Source: Rhynchosporium graminicola (Eukaryota; Ascomycota; Leotiomycetes; Helotiales; Ploettnerulaceae). Taken from it: 64,000 nt of DNA. Under the pieces are notes generated by a model. It was not told the DNA's origin. It searched no databases and worked only from the letters and a program-made list of their open reading frames with translations. Positions 33,011 to 45,525 of this stretch are shown piece after piece (position 1 is the stretch's first letter; each line of letters begins with the position of its first letter). Location of the stretch: assembly GCA_900074885.1 (NCBI GenBank), contig FJUW01000033.1, positions 310,001 through 374,000 of the forward strand. The letters run 5' to 3'. A program made the translations under genes and the position numbers.

Positions 33011-35244
33011 CTACCCCCCCCTCCGAAAAAAGCTCGCCCTCGAGCGTTAGTCTATTTCCTTATTACTATTAAGATAGTCGTAATTATTAATTCTATTATA
33101 GAAAGCATTTAGCTAGCTAGGTAACTTAGTAGTAGGTCTAGCTTACGTTAGGTTATTAAAGTAGAATTATTAAAGTTTAGCAGAAGCGTATTCAACGTCT
33201 AAAGCGTTATACTATATAAGATCGACTTCTTAATTCAACTAGAAGACTCGGTATAAGAGGTTATTACGCTGCTTATAGCACGTAAGTATATCTTCGATTT
33301 CCTATTCGTTATTACTAGTAATATTAATAAGTAGTAGTAGCAGTAAGGTTTATCCTAGTAAAGGATCGTTTAGATACTTTCGTAGTTTAGTAACAGGGAA
33401 GACGTTATATACCTTTATACTAGTAAGGAGCTCTAAATAGTAAGAGCTTCTAACTTTTTTAACTATACGGAAGGGTCTATTAGTCGGGAAGTCGAGTTTT
33501 TTACTAAGTCGAGTGCTTATAAAGTAGTATATATCTAGCTAAATAAGGTCGTCTATAGTAAAGTCGACTTTATAGTATAAGCGATTATAAGATCAGGATA
33601 TCTTAGCTTATGCGCGTAGGAGGCTTAATTAAGCGGTAATCTAGGCGTTACGCAAACGATTAGCATAATCTAGAGCTTACTAAGTATTTAATTTATCGCT
33701 AGGTATAGTAGAGTCAGGTAAGTCTTTCTAATTCTAATTAACGCGGGGTATATATTTATAAACGACTTCAAAGGGTAAGAGACCTCTAAAGGAGTCGTAA
33801 GGGAGGGTTATCTAGGCTTAATCTATAATAAGTAAGAATTCTAACTAGTCGTCTTAATAGTAAGAGATAAAAAGTTATAATCTATATTAGAGATATTAGT
33901 TATAGATCTCTATTTAGCTATCTATTTATAAGTAGTCTACTATAGAAAGCTATCTTTTGGTACCGAGAATTATAATAACTATAGTCTAAAAACGGGAAAC
34001 GAATTAAGGCCCTCTATTAGAGGTAATTATTAATAGAGCTCCGAAATAGTAGTATACGTAGTATAAGTAAAGCTTTATAAGGTCGCGTGTATCGGAGGTC
34101 TTTCGGTATAGAATACTAATTACTTATTTACTGAAACGGTTAATAAATACGAGAACGTTATTATAGCTATATTTATCGCGGTTGAAGCTATAGTAGTTAA
34201 CTGTAATATGCTCCTATGGACGTAATAGTACGAGCAGAGGTTAGAGGAGGCCCGGTTTCTTATCACGCGGCACTTGAATTCGTTAGTAAGTATAATAGTT
34301 ATAGTAGTACTAGTTAATAGTTAAAGCGATTCCGTACTACTAGTATTATAATACTAGTAGTTATAAGGTCTTCTTTGCACTTAGATAAGTAGTCTCTAAT
34401 CGGTCGTATACTTCGCGTATAAGTAGCGTGCGAAGGTATAAGACGTCAGGTACGATTAGTCTTCTTTAATAGAGTAGAAGATCTTTTTCTATAGTTAGTT
34501 TTCTAGGAGTAGCGGAGAGAGCTTATTTCCGTAGGGCTTAGAGTGATAGTATAGTGCGATTAGCGTTAAGTACTTGCTATACTATAGAGAAAACTAGCGA
34601 TAAGTCAGTAACTTCTAAGGTATTAATAAGTTTAAAGCTATCTATAGAGTCGGAACTATTTCGGAGGTTACTCGTAAGTAGTACTAGATCGATTTAGTCT
34701 TCGCGTAGTAGTTATTATAAATATTAAGCTCTCTTAGCGTTATTTTAATTATCTAGTTTATCTATTCTACGAGAGAGAGCATTAGCAAGTAGATTATACT
34801 TCCTAGGTCAATAGGTAATTATAAAGTTATAATCTGCGAGTAGCTTTACTTATCGTGCTTATCGTGCGTTTAACTACTTAGAGGTTATAAAGTACTTAAG
34901 AGCTTTATAGTTAATAATAATACGGATCTAATATAGTACGCTTACGAGTTCAGATCTCTAGTTACTAAAAGATTATATAATTATAAGTATTTCCTTATCG
35001 TAGATAGCGTAATTAAGCTCAGCTAGTAGTATAGTCTTAGAGAAGTAAGCTACTAGGAACTAGTCTTTATCGTGCTATTACTCCGTTACTAGCGTTTATT
35101 TCGATTATATAAGGTAGATCTTACTAATCGTAGTAGAGGAGTAGTACCGAAGTAAGAGCGTGCTTTAGGTAATCAAAAGTATCTTTATACTCTCTAGCGA
35201 ACCGAAATAACACGTTGTTTTTAGTAAGTTATATAAGAGGTTTC
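33011..35244 (-). pseudogene. C2 integrase and RNase H pseudogene
   Basis: On the minus strand the reading matches C3 at about 62180-64000: RNase H near 35100-34750 and the integrase core near 33900-34250. Frames are broken by TAA/TAG only. It is interrupted at 35244 by E2 next to GTTTC and resumes at 44516. Confidence 0.75.
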
Positions 35245-35446
35245 TGTAACGACACAAGACTTAAGGCGGTATACAAGTAAGAATAAACAAGTAGGGAGGC
35301 TAAGAGCGATCTTATATAGTCTAGTACGAAGGAAACAGAAAGATGCAGAGCTCTGAAGGAGTCTGCACCTTCTATATATATAAGGAGGGTATACCTAAGG
35401 CACTGATACTAGCCTGTATCTGCTACGTATACTATGCGCCGTCATA
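35245..35446 (-). repeat. 3' LTR of E2 (202 bp)
   Basis: It starts TGTAACGACACAAGAC and ends CCGTCATA, and is only lightly mutated. A pyrimidine run (TTACCCCCTTCC; purine tract on the minus strand) follows at 35447. Confidence 0.9.
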
Positions 35447-35707
35447 TTACCCCCTTCCAAGATAAAGGCTCGCCCTCGAGCCTTTAAAGGCAATAAAAAA
35501 CGAAAGAAAAGGAGAATTAAATCTAGTCGAATTTATAAAATCCAAGTGATTATTAATCTAAAGCGTAACTTTCAGTCAGTTGCGACTTGCTAGAGGTCCG
35601 TAAATTATTAATTAAAGAGCGTTTAAGGGTAGGTCCTTTCGGTAATTGAGGTATCGAGTTTGCCGAAGGTCCAGGGTTTACTAGTGAAGTCGTAGGAGCT
35701 AGCTGAG
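35447..35707 (-). pseudogene. E2 gag remnant
   Basis: Only parts of the E1 gag frame remain: a piece like E1 19580-19670 and the N-terminal codons beside the A3 insertion (the start, ATG on the minus strand, is at 43503-43505). The C-terminal half with the zinc knuckle is deleted, so this copy would depend wholly on others for Gag as well as for enzymes. Confidence 0.65.
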
Positions 35708-35975
35708 TATAACGACACAAGACTCAAGGCGGTATACAAGCAAGAATAAACGAGTAGGGAGGCTAAGAGCGATCTTATATAGTCTACTACGAAGGAAACA
35801 AAAAGATAAGAAAGGAAGAAGAAGAGAGATAGAGTGCAAAGCACCTTATATACATATGCCAGTACTAGCCCGATACTATACCGAGTCGGACACTAGTTCT
35901 GCCGGGATACCTATGAACTTAGGCCCTAGTATCTATCCTTCTTCTCATGTGACATTCAGGTGAGCTATCGTCATA
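35708..35975 (-). repeat. 3' LTR of A3 (268 bp)
   Basis: It starts TATAACGACACAAGACTC and ends GCTATCGTCATA. It keeps many CA/TG, so it is less mutated than the element body. Confidence 0.92.
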
Positions 35976-35992
35976 TTACCCCCCCCCTAAGA
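35976..35992 (-). promoter_or_regulatory. Polypurine tract of A3
   Basis: The minus strand reads CTTAGGGGGGGGGTAA next to the 3' LTR. Confidence 0.75.
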
Positions 35993-36496
35993 AGAGCTTA
36001 ACCCTAAGCTCAGAAGGTTATAGTTTATACTAGAATTAGTCTTTATTATAATTATTTTCGTCGATATTTACGTAATAGGCGCTAGCCGCTCTTTAGTAGC
36101 AGTAAATTCTTTATTAGGTTCTGACTAGTTATATCGCTATAATAGTACTATATTAGTCGTAGCTTCTAAATCGGGCGGTAAGTAGTATTTACTTTATCTA
36201 TTTACAGTAGGAATCGAGTTTAAATAAGGCGTGAGATATATAAAGGAAGGGGTTTATTAACATTAGAGCCTTTCCTTTTCAACTACGATAACTACTTCAA
36301 CTTATAAGTTTACTCTCCCTAGACTATAATATAGCTCCTATAGTAGGTATTATTACTAACTACTATAGTAGTCTGCTATAATCTTATATATTAATCGACC
36401 TAATTAACTCTTCTCTTAATATAAGTAAGTTTCCTATCTTAGTTTTAGGGATAGTCCTTAAGTGCAGTATAGGGGTTTCATAGATCTATAACGCTA

Positions 36497-37431
36497 ACTC
36501 CTATAGTGCTTTTACTAGTTCCTGCTAGTACTCTTTCGGCAGTATATCGTATATATTACCTGCGATATATTCGCGCTTTCCTTAAGATAAAGTATAATAA
36601 TACTCTTGTTTTAGAACTCTTATACTCGTTTAATAAGCTTAACTCTAAGCTTTATAAGTATTATTTAGTATTAAAGAGTAGTTATAAGTATATAAGTTAC
36701 TTAAATATAAATATAGTTATATATACTAACGCGTTATAGTTACCTAACTACGTTAATATAGAGTATACTATTTTATCTAGTTTACTTCCTAGTAGTAAAG
36801 CTAAGGACACGGAGCTAAATCGGAGTAGTATTATAGCTACTTATAAGGCTATTAATTAGATCTATTATCTCGCGAAATCTGCTACTCCTACTATTACGTT
36901 AGAGATTACTACTATATAATTAGTAGAGACTTAGGCTTTAAGGCGTTCTATAGAGAAAGTATTTAAGGAGTTAGAGTTTATTAAAGTAGTAAGTTACGAT
37001 CTTAAACTCTTAGATACTAGTATAATACTAACGCGATATAGGATTTAGATCTTCTAATAATTAATTCGGCGAAATCTAAGTTAATAGCCGAAATAGCGTT
37101 AAAGTAGACGAAAGAATTAAATAATATTATACGGGAATTTGCGAAGAAAGCTATATTTAAAGCTAAGATATCTAATACTAGAGGAAAGAGGAATTTACCT
37201 TCTAGTTCAGAGATAATATCAGATCTAGATACTCCCGGACTCTCTCTAAAGAAGAAAGCCCGTAGGATTAGCTATTATACTCGATCTACTACTAGGGTTA
37301 TATTAGTAGATTTAAGTAAGGAGTTAGATATAATAGTTCTAGTTCCAGATATTCCAGATTTACTAGAAGCTCCGGAGGACTTAGAGGAGAAAGCTAGTAA
37401 AGTAGAAGTAGTTAAAGAAGTAGAGTTTTAG
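36497..37431 (+). pseudogene. A3 convergent ORF (about 310 codons)
   Basis: This frame lies on the + strand, opposite to A3's pol. It includes an unbroken stretch 36506-36739 (LLLVPASTLSAVYRIYYLRY, then a Lys/Tyr/Leu-rich segment), followed by RSIEKVFKELEFIKVVSYDL, a region needing a frame change near 37030, SLKKKARRISYYT, and an acidic C-terminus VKEVEF with TAG at 37429-37431. Pol converges on it and stops at about the same point. The same protein is readable in A2 and A4. It is basic and probably helical in the middle with an acidic tail. No known domain is recognised; an envelope-like or a regulatory protein is possible but unsupported. Confidence 0.6.
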
Positions 37432-40400
37432 ATATAGCGTTATTATAAAGTATAATCGGGAGATTATTCTTAGTAATAAATTCTAATACTAGTAACTATA
37501 ATAGCTTATTATCCTCTAAGTAACTATAGTTATCTATTCTATCTTCCTAAGCCTTAATCTACTGATCTAGTTTACGCGGAAGTCTAAGTTTACTTAAGTT
37601 AGTAGCGTAGAAGTCTCTAAGCTTATACGGAGTACTTATTAGGTCGGAAGCGTTATACTAAGTTAGGTCCGGGTTATAGCCTAGCTAGCTAACTTAATAC
37701 TTCAGATTACCTCTTAGGAGCTATATAGTGAGTATATCTTATAACTCCTACTCCTCTTAAGTAGCGATAACCTCCGGGGGTAAGTTTAATAACTCCTAGC
37801 TTAGTAAAGAGTTATCCGGGTCCTTAAAGAGTAATTCGGGAGCGAATATATTATATATAGAAGATCCTAGGAGCAAATCTAGCTTATAGGAGTATCCGAT
37901 CTTAGCTAGGACCTAGTATAGTCCTACCTAGAGACTAGATAGCTTCTTACTTAGCTAGTAATTCTTAAGGTTCCTTATAGAGAGAAATACCTTATCTCTA
38001 ACTTCCTAGTTAATACTATACCGTTTCGGGTCAGTTACAGCGCTTATCCTATACTAAGTAGCTAGTATATTAGCTTTTATAACCTTAATAATAGATTTAG
38101 CACGTTCAGCTAGAGATTTAGTATTAGTATAGTTAAGCTTCTCTTATAGTATTAATCTAGTAAGTTACTTCTAGTCCTAGCTATTCCGTAGCAGTATACC
38201 GTATTTAAGAGTATATAGCGCTATACTAATAGAGTCGTAAGGTAAGGTTACTTAAGCGCGGTCTATTATCAGTAGTAATTCGCCCTAGTTACTCTAGTAG
38301 TAATTAATAAAAAGTCTAAGGCGTTAGTTAATATACCGATTCATAATCTCCGTTTATCTATTAGTTTACTAATAGAAGGAGGTAAAGAGCTTAACTTTAA
38401 CTCTAATTATATAGTAAAACTCTTACTAGAAGAATAAGACTAACTAAGCTCCTTAGTCAGATATAATTAACTTAAGGGTATATCCGAAATAATATATCTA
38501 TTAAATAAATAATATCGCTATCCCGCGGGTATCGATATTATAGTAGTATAGTATCGATATAGAGTCCTTCCCTAGGCAGTCGATAAATACTAATATTCTA
38601 TTAAATCCTTAGTTATTAGGTAGGAAGTCCTTAAAATCTATAGCTAAGTGCTACATAAGGTAGCTAAGTACCGGTAATAAGTATAGGAATCCTTACTATT
38701 TCGTTTACTTCAGATAAGAGTACTAATAGAGGCGGATATTATAAGTATACTGTTTCATATCCGATATAAGTCCTTTCTAGTAGTAATAAGTAGAAATTAT
38801 TTCAGCGGTTTTATAAGTATTTAAATAAGCGGAGGAAACTTAATTATAGATTTCGCTAATTAAACAGGTATATAGTAGAGTATAGCGTTATACGTATAGA
38901 CGACTATTATAAAGTAGTAAACTATTATTAATAATATAGCTATCTCCTAATATATTCCGTTTATTAGAGAATAATTCTTAGTTGAATTAGTATAGTTTCT
39001 CGATTAAATTAAAGGAGTTATATATAGGTTCCGATAGCGTATTAGTCCCTAGCGATATTAGGTATATATAACTAATTTGATCGATATAATACTCAGCTAG
39101 TTCCGCGTTAATCCTAAGGTCTAGGTAATCTAGAGATAATAAAACCCGAGATCTACTATCTTATTTCTATTATTCCTATATCCTTAGATCTTATTCCCTA
39201 TAGCTAAGGATATTAGCTTTAGCGTTATCTTTACTAAGCGTATATATAATTTAAAAGTTAAATTCGAAAAGGAATTCCATCTATCTAGCTTACTTACTAG
39301 TTAGGACCTTAGTAGTTATAAAGTATTCTAAGGATCGATAGTCCGTATACACGCCGGTATAGCGTTATAGAGATATAAGTTCTAGTCTCTATTTCCGGAA
39401 AGACTTAATAATAGTATATAGCTCCTTATTATAGATCTCCTAGTTTAGTTTATATCTATTAAGAATATAGGAGTAGAATCTAATTAGATACTACTAATTA
39501 TCTTCATATAATTAGGAGATAACTCTAGCTATTATACCGTCAGAAGTATTAGTTTCTAGTTTAGTCTGCAATTTAGGGTTAAAATAGTATAGTTTTTATA
39601 CTAATAGTAGCTATTAATATAAATCGTCGAAGGACTTCTTATAATTATCAGTGAAATTCTATAGTACTATAGGCCGAGTAAGTACTAAGAGAGGTTTAGC
39701 GATAAGGCCGAAATTCCGAATAAATTAACAGTAGAACCTATAGAATCCTAGGAAGGATTTTATAGCTATTACCGTTTCAGGGTACTTCTAGTCTACTAAT
39801 AGTACTACCTTCTCGGGATCTAGCTCGATTCCGTTAGTAGTAACGATATATCCGAGGTATTTAGTCCGAGTAATATGGAATTCGCTTTTCTTAATATCCA
39901 CCTGAAGTCCGGTATCTATTAAGTATCGTAGTACTAATTTAATATATTCCTTATATTCCTAGAGCATTTCCGAGTATATAAGGATATTATCTAGGTAAGC
40001 TATACAGAAATTATCTAAGTAATCTAGTAGTATATTATTTATATATCGCTAGTATATACTAGGTCCGTTATAGAGTCTAAAAGGTAGTACTTTATATTTA
40101 TAGGATCTGAAGCGAGTTCGGAAGGTAATATACTCCTCTAATTCAGGGTCTATATAGATACAGTTAAATACTACCCGGATATCTAGTTTAGTAAAGATTA
40201 CTACTTTAGATATACGAGTTAAGAGCTTATCGATCCTAGGTATTAGGTATAAATCCTTTCGAGTGATCGTATTAAGCTTACGATAATCAATATAGAAGCG
40301 TAATCCTCTATCGGCCTTTTTAATAAATAGTATAAGTAATATAAAGGGACTTTAGCTAGATTCGATAAATCCCTTATCTAGGTTCTCTATAAGATACTCC

Positions 40401-42960
40401 TTAGTTACTTATAATTTATCTGTAGATTACTAATATAAGAGCGAATATATATTAAGTAATAGTTCTTCTAGAATAATTTTATAATCGTATAAGTAATATA
40501 GCAGAAGAATATTAGAATCCCGCTTAGAAAAGGCTTCCTTAAGAGTATAGTACTATTCCGGTAGCTTTTCAGCTATAAGTAATTTAATATCAGGATCCTT
40601 AGGAGAGTCGCTATTTAGATAGTCTTATAAGAGGCGGTTTATCTCGTAGATACTAGTAAAGAATAATTCAGAACCTTTACGTTTTATATTAAAGTAAAAA
40701 GCTATAGTACTAATTTAGTAAATTAGAACCGGTTTCCAGATCCTTAGAAGTTAAGAGAAGCACTTATAGTAAGGTTTCGGCGCAAGTACCTTTCTCGATA
40801 AATTCAGAGCGGAAAAGGATTCGGATTCCTTAGCAATAAGCGGAAATAAGTTAAAAGGTAAGGATAATATATTAATATACTGTATTACTACTATTTAGTA
40901 TAATCAGCGTTAATCTAGCTAGTTTATAGCTAAGTCCCGCGTATTAGTATCGATTTAGTAAGATCGATTAATACTAAGTTTACGAGATAATAGAGTTATA
41001 ATTATCTCCTTATCGTATTAGAGAGTAGCTAGATAGCGTTCTAACTATAGTAGCTTATAGTAGAGCGTATCTAGCTTAACCTAAAATCGTCGTATCTATT
41101 TAATACTAATAATTATATTTTATTATCCCAAATCGAGGAGAATAAAAAGGCAGTTATAAATACGCCTACTATTAATAGAAAGGTATAAACGTATAAAATA
41201 AGTAATATAAGTTCTAATAGACTATTAGAAACTACGTATTAGAATAGAATAAAGCAGTAGCTCGATTTTAATACCGAGGGCCCCTGATAGTCGTCCGGTA
41301 AGAGTACGATTAATAAATAGATAACTATTCGCTCTAGTATTAATCAAGCTATTTATAAAGACTCCTAGCCTGTTTATACTAACTATAGTTAGGTATATAA
41401 ATTACTTACTTCCTATTAGGGAGTTAAGGTCCAGATTAAAGAGATTATACTTACGTAAACCTAGGAAAGAGTTTTTACCTAAGCCTTATTATTTCCCTTT
41501 AGTATTAGTCCAGATTCGGAGGGTACGTCTTCTATTACTTCCTCAGTTACTTAATCCTCTTCCGGAAATTCGTTAATTAATTAAACCTTAAGCGGGTTAG
41601 GGCAGTTTAGCTTAATATAACTAAGCTATCTATAACTATAATACTTAAGGGGTTCTCCGGTTAAGGTAGTAGGGCGTTTTAGCGCGGAGGGAGTACTAGC
41701 CCGTACTAGGGTAGAAGTACATACGTATAGTACAGGAGTAGTTTATCGAGGAGCTAAGCTTAAGGACTAGTAAGAGGTAGAACTAGTAGTAGTCGTAGTA
41801 GTAATAGTAAGCTTACGGTACTATACTTAAGAAATAACTTTCTCAAGATAAGTAAATTCTAAGTTATAGCGATACTTAGTATTAAAAGAAAGTAAGGATC
41901 TAACTATAGAAGCGTAATCCTTATTCTACGTTAGTTTAATAATAAGAGTTAAAGCGCGTAAGGATAATATAATCTTATCTTATATATAGAAGAACTACTC
42001 TTTCTTTTTAACTTTACTTTAGATAGTAGCGCTTTAAAATCGACTACGAAACTCGGCGGAAGTCTCGCGTATATAGCTAGGTTATTATATTTCCAAGTAG
42101 TAGAAAGTATTATAGTAGTCGTCTTCCTCTAAACTAGTAAGAAAGTTCTCCTTTAATAAAGAGATTATTTTATTACTAGTTTTAAACTTATTAGTAAGGT
42201 ACTAAGGCGTAAGATACTCCTTAGCTAATCTAGTAACTAGCTCCTATATAAGAACGCGCCGGGAGAAGTCCGTAGGGTAGTAGTCAGCGTTTATAGCCAG
42301 CTGGTCTCGTATCGATACTCTCTATTAGAGGAAAGTAAGATCTGATCTATTATCTAGGGGCAGGATCTTCTTAATAAGATAAGACTTCCTAAGGCGTAAC
42401 TCTACCGATTCGGCGCCGGGAGAGAGAGATAGTTTATTAAGAATAATATCCTCTCTCTTAGTACTACGTATTAGAATAGAGTTTATTAGGTTATTAAACT
42501 CCGCTATATGTAGAGATTATGGTATTAGTTCTAGTAGGAGAATCGAAGATAAGCGAGGGACTCCTATAAAGAACCTATCTTATACGGAGATCAGTTTATC
42601 TATAGTATCTTCTAGAGAGTTATTCTTTTCCTTCTAGTCCGCTAATCGTTATAAGAAGGAATAGATTAGGTTCGAGTCACTTATAGTAGTAAGAGTACTT
42701 AGCGATTATACTCCTAGTGAATTTCGCTTTTATTTTCCTTTCCCTCTTAGTTAGTACTTCCTTAATAAGGTATTAATATTCTCTAGAGTAGGAGACGTTT
42801 AAAGTAAGGAAAGGTATAATAGATTAGGTTCGGAGGTAAAGCAGGGGGGATCGCGTCGAGTTCCCCTAGAACTAGAGAGGTCTCTAGTTTATTAGTTAAG
42901 AGCTATAACAATAGCTTAAAAAGGGGTATATTAGGGCTATTTCAGCAGTAATACGTAGAG
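37432..42960 (-). pseudogene. A3 gag-pol pseudogene
   Basis: Minus-strand order is gag with a zinc-knuckle ghost near 41615-41660, protease, reverse transcriptase, RNase H, integrase. Reverse transcriptase shows FIDYRKLNTITRKDLYLIPR near 40290-40240, the LPFRLYNGPSIYWRYINNIL segment, and YLDNILIYS at 39986-39997, in which the second Asp of YLDD is Asn. The integrase shows TNR.TEIMNRYI near 38340-38370. Stops are TAA/TAG at Gln, Trp or Arg positions. Frames drift in places, so single-base indels are likely. Confidence 0.8.
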
Positions 42961-43216
42961 ATTAAAGTTCTAGAGTATTTATTATACTTTCTTCAAAATC
43001 TATCCATAATTCCTTTATACTAAGGGAGTTATTAAAAGAGCGTTAGCGAAGACCTCCTTTATTATACTATTTATAATAAGCTAAATTAAACCCTAATTCA
43101 CAGTTATCCGAGAGATCTCTAGTATCTTAGCTATATACGAGTAGTTATCGAATAACTAACTTAGTAGTAAGATATTATAGTAAGCTATCTCCGGCTATCT
43201 TAATCTTTTTATTTAA

Positions 43217-43484
43217 TATAACGATATAAGACTTAAGGTAGTATATAAGTAAGAATAAATAAGTAGGGAGGCTAAGAGCGATCTTATATAGTCTACTACG
43301 AAGGAAACAAAAAGATAAGGAAGGAAGAAGAAGAGAGATAGAGTGCAAAGCACCTTATATATATATACTAGTACTAGCCCGATATTATACCGAGTCGGAC
43401 ACTAGTTCTGCCGGGATACCTATGAACTTGGGCCCTAGTATCTATCCTTCTTCTCATGTGACATTCAGGTGAGCTGTCGTCACA
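43217..43484 (-). repeat. 5' LTR of A3 (268 bp)
   Basis: It pairs with 35708-35975. It ends in unmutated GCTGTCGTCACA followed by CTGAG. The primer-binding region on the minus strand is adjacent at 43198-43216. Confidence 0.92.
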
Positions 43485-43489
43485 CTGAG

Positions 43490-44308
43490 CCTTCTTAGGA
43501 GGCATTAGGTAAGCGAGATTAAGCGAAAGTAATAGAATACTTGAAAGTTATAGAAGAAGCGAAAGTCGAAATCGAATTCTAAAGAAGCTAAAAGATTAAG
43601 GAGAGTCAGATATCTTCGTTAAGTAGATATAGGAAGTAATAAATTAAAGGTTCTAGTAGAAGGAGGTCGATTCTGCTGAGGGGGATAAATTATACCGGGG
43701 TATAAGGGTTACGAGTCGAATTCCGATAATTTCCGAAAGGTTAAAGTCGGGTGAAGGGATAAAGGTTCTAGTAGAAGAAGGTCGATTCTGCTGAGGGGGA
43801 TAAATTATACCGGGGTATAGGAGTTACGAGTCGGATTCTGATAATTTCCGCTAGAGTAATAAGCTATTTCGTCCTAGCTTAAAAGTAAGGTTTTTCGCTA
43901 TTAGAGCTGCTTTCGGAAACTTGAAGTCGGGTAAGGAGTTAGTAAATAATAGGGCTTATAGGGAAGTTTCTACTTAAAATCCGTCTGCTATTTTATTTCG
44001 TACGCACGAAGGAACGAGTTTCGAAGTATCCGAGAGTGACTTCGTAGTAATACTAGTGCTTCTAAGGCTGAATTACGTCTAAATTCCCAGCTATCCGAGA
44101 GATCTCTGGAATCTCGGCTCTTTTGAAAACCTAACCGTCGAATTCGTAAGTTGAAGAGAGTACTAACTGTTTCCGTATGATTCCGAAAATCCAAGGTAAG
44201 TAGAGATAACTTAGCGAAGAGCTCTCTAATAGTCGTACGTCCGAATCGAGTTTTCTAGGTGAGATATTATTTAATACTATCCCTAGCGGTCTTAATCTTT
44301 CTATTTAA
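43490..44308 (-). other. E2 leader with a 115-bp tandem duplication
   Basis: This is the E1-type leader. Two copies of a segment starting AAAGGTTCTAGTAGAAG begin at 43646 and 43761 (period 115); E1 has one copy near 20029. The short open frame at 43988-44194 is not conserved with E1 and I do not regard it as a gene. Confidence 0.7.
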
Positions 44309-44510
44309 TATAATAATATAAGACTTAAGGCAGTATATAAGTAAGAATAAATAAGTAGGGAGGCTAAGAGCGATCTTATATAGTCTAGTAGGAAGGAAAC
44401 AGAAAGATGCAGAGCTCTGAAGGAGTCTGCGCCTTCTATATATATAAGGAGGGTATGCCTAAGGCACTGATACTAGCCCGTATCTGCCACGTATACTATG
44501 CGCCGTCATA
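44309..44510 (-). repeat. 5' LTR of E2 (202 bp)
   Basis: It starts TATAATAATATAAGAC (partner TGTAACGACACAAGAC) and ends GCCGTCATA, followed by the GTTTC duplication. Confidence 0.9.
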
Positions 44511-44515
44511 GTTTC

Positions 44516-45525
44516 GCGATTATTCTATAGTCTTTAATAAATCGCTAGTAGAAGTTATAAAAACCTAAGAATAATTATATACTCTTAACTATAGTTAGGT
44601 AGTTCTAAGATCGTATAATATTAACTTTTTCAGGGTCTACCTCGATTCTAGAAGTAGAGATAATAAATCTAAGGTATTTAGTACAAGTAATATAGAATTC
44701 ATACTTCTTAAGGTTAGCTTATAATCTAGCGTCTTATAATCGTTATAGTACCTTATATACGTATAATTAATACTATAGTAAGTCGTTAGAGTAGATCAGA
44801 ATATCGTCTAAATATACTATATAGAAGTTGTCTAAGTAATCGAATAAGATATTATTTATATACTGCTAGTATATCGCAGGGCCGTTAGTTAGACCGAATA
44901 ATAGCACCTTATATTTATACGCTCTGTAGCGGGTCCGGAAAGTCGTATACTCTTCAGAGGCTAGATCTATTCGAATTCGGTAGAAAGCTTAGTAAATATC
45001 TAGTTTAGTGAAGATCTTAGCAGTAGAGATTCTAGCTACTGTTTCGTCGATTAATAGTAATAGATATTAATCCTTCCTCGTGAGGTTATTAAGTATATGA
45101 AAGTCTATATAGAACTATAGACTTCTATTAGCTTTCTTAACGGAAAAGAATAAGTATAGCGTATAGTACTTAAGAAAGTTTAATAAAACCTTTAGCTAAG
45201 TTATTAGTAATATACGCCTTTACTACTTTAAGTTCCTTAGCTAATATCTTATATAAGAGGGAGTATTTAAGGCTCTTTTCAGCCCTTTCCTTAAGCTTAA
45301 TTCGGTGATCGTATAAACGATAAGGAGGGAGAACGTCGCTAGCTTCCTTAGAAAAGATAGATACCTACTAGCTATACTCGTGAGGAATCTATAGTTCTAA
45401 ATCTAATTCGCTTAAGCTAATAGTAAATTACTAAGCGGTTTTATAGTGTTCCGTAAGGTCGATAGTTAAAGATACGATAGTAGTATTACGTTACTAATCT
45501 GCGATTTAGTTATTAAGAAGCTTAT
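44516..45525 (-). pseudogene. C2 reverse transcriptase pseudogene (continuation)
   Basis: It resumes the C2 pol after E2 and matches C1 at 48400-49405. The catalytic box at 44803-44814 reads YLDD on the minus strand, still intact, whereas C1 and C3 have YLDN. Flanking motifs are FYIVYLDDILIYSND and, upstream, the LDI..AFY.IRIDLASEEYT segment. It is cut at 45525 by the C1 LTR. Confidence 0.8.

Larger units (their letters stand above)
35708..43484 (-). mobile_element. A3: complete Ty3/Gypsy element nested in E2
   Basis: The element is 7,777 bp with 268-bp LTRs (35708-35975, 43217-43484) and a perfect duplication CTGAG (35703-35707, 43485-43489). The uninterrupted target can be read in E1 at 19852-19875. 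It is the reference copy for family A: leader, gag, pol on the minus strand, and a convergent ORF on the + strand before the purine tract and 3' LTR. Confidence 0.94.
35245..44510 (-). mobile_element. E2: gag-only element with A3 nested and internal deletions
   Basis: LTRs are 202 bp (35245-35446, 44309-44510) with a perfect duplication GTTTC (35240-35244, 44511-44515) in C2. Without A3 it is about 1.5 kb. Against E1 it lacks roughly 670 bp, including the gag zinc knuckle (junction near 35569), and has a second shorter deletion in gag. Its leader holds a 115-bp duplication. A3 interrupts gag at about codon 7. Confidence 0.9.

Noticed and set aside
36497..37431. Convergent A ORF as a retroviral envelope gene
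   Set aside because: It is on the opposite strand to pol, and I see no clear signal peptide, cleavage site or transmembrane anchor. The hydrophobic start LVLLLVP is not enough.
43988..44194. Open frame of 68 codons in the E2 leader
   Set aside because: The matching part of the E1 leader does not keep it open, and it sits in the untranslated leader.
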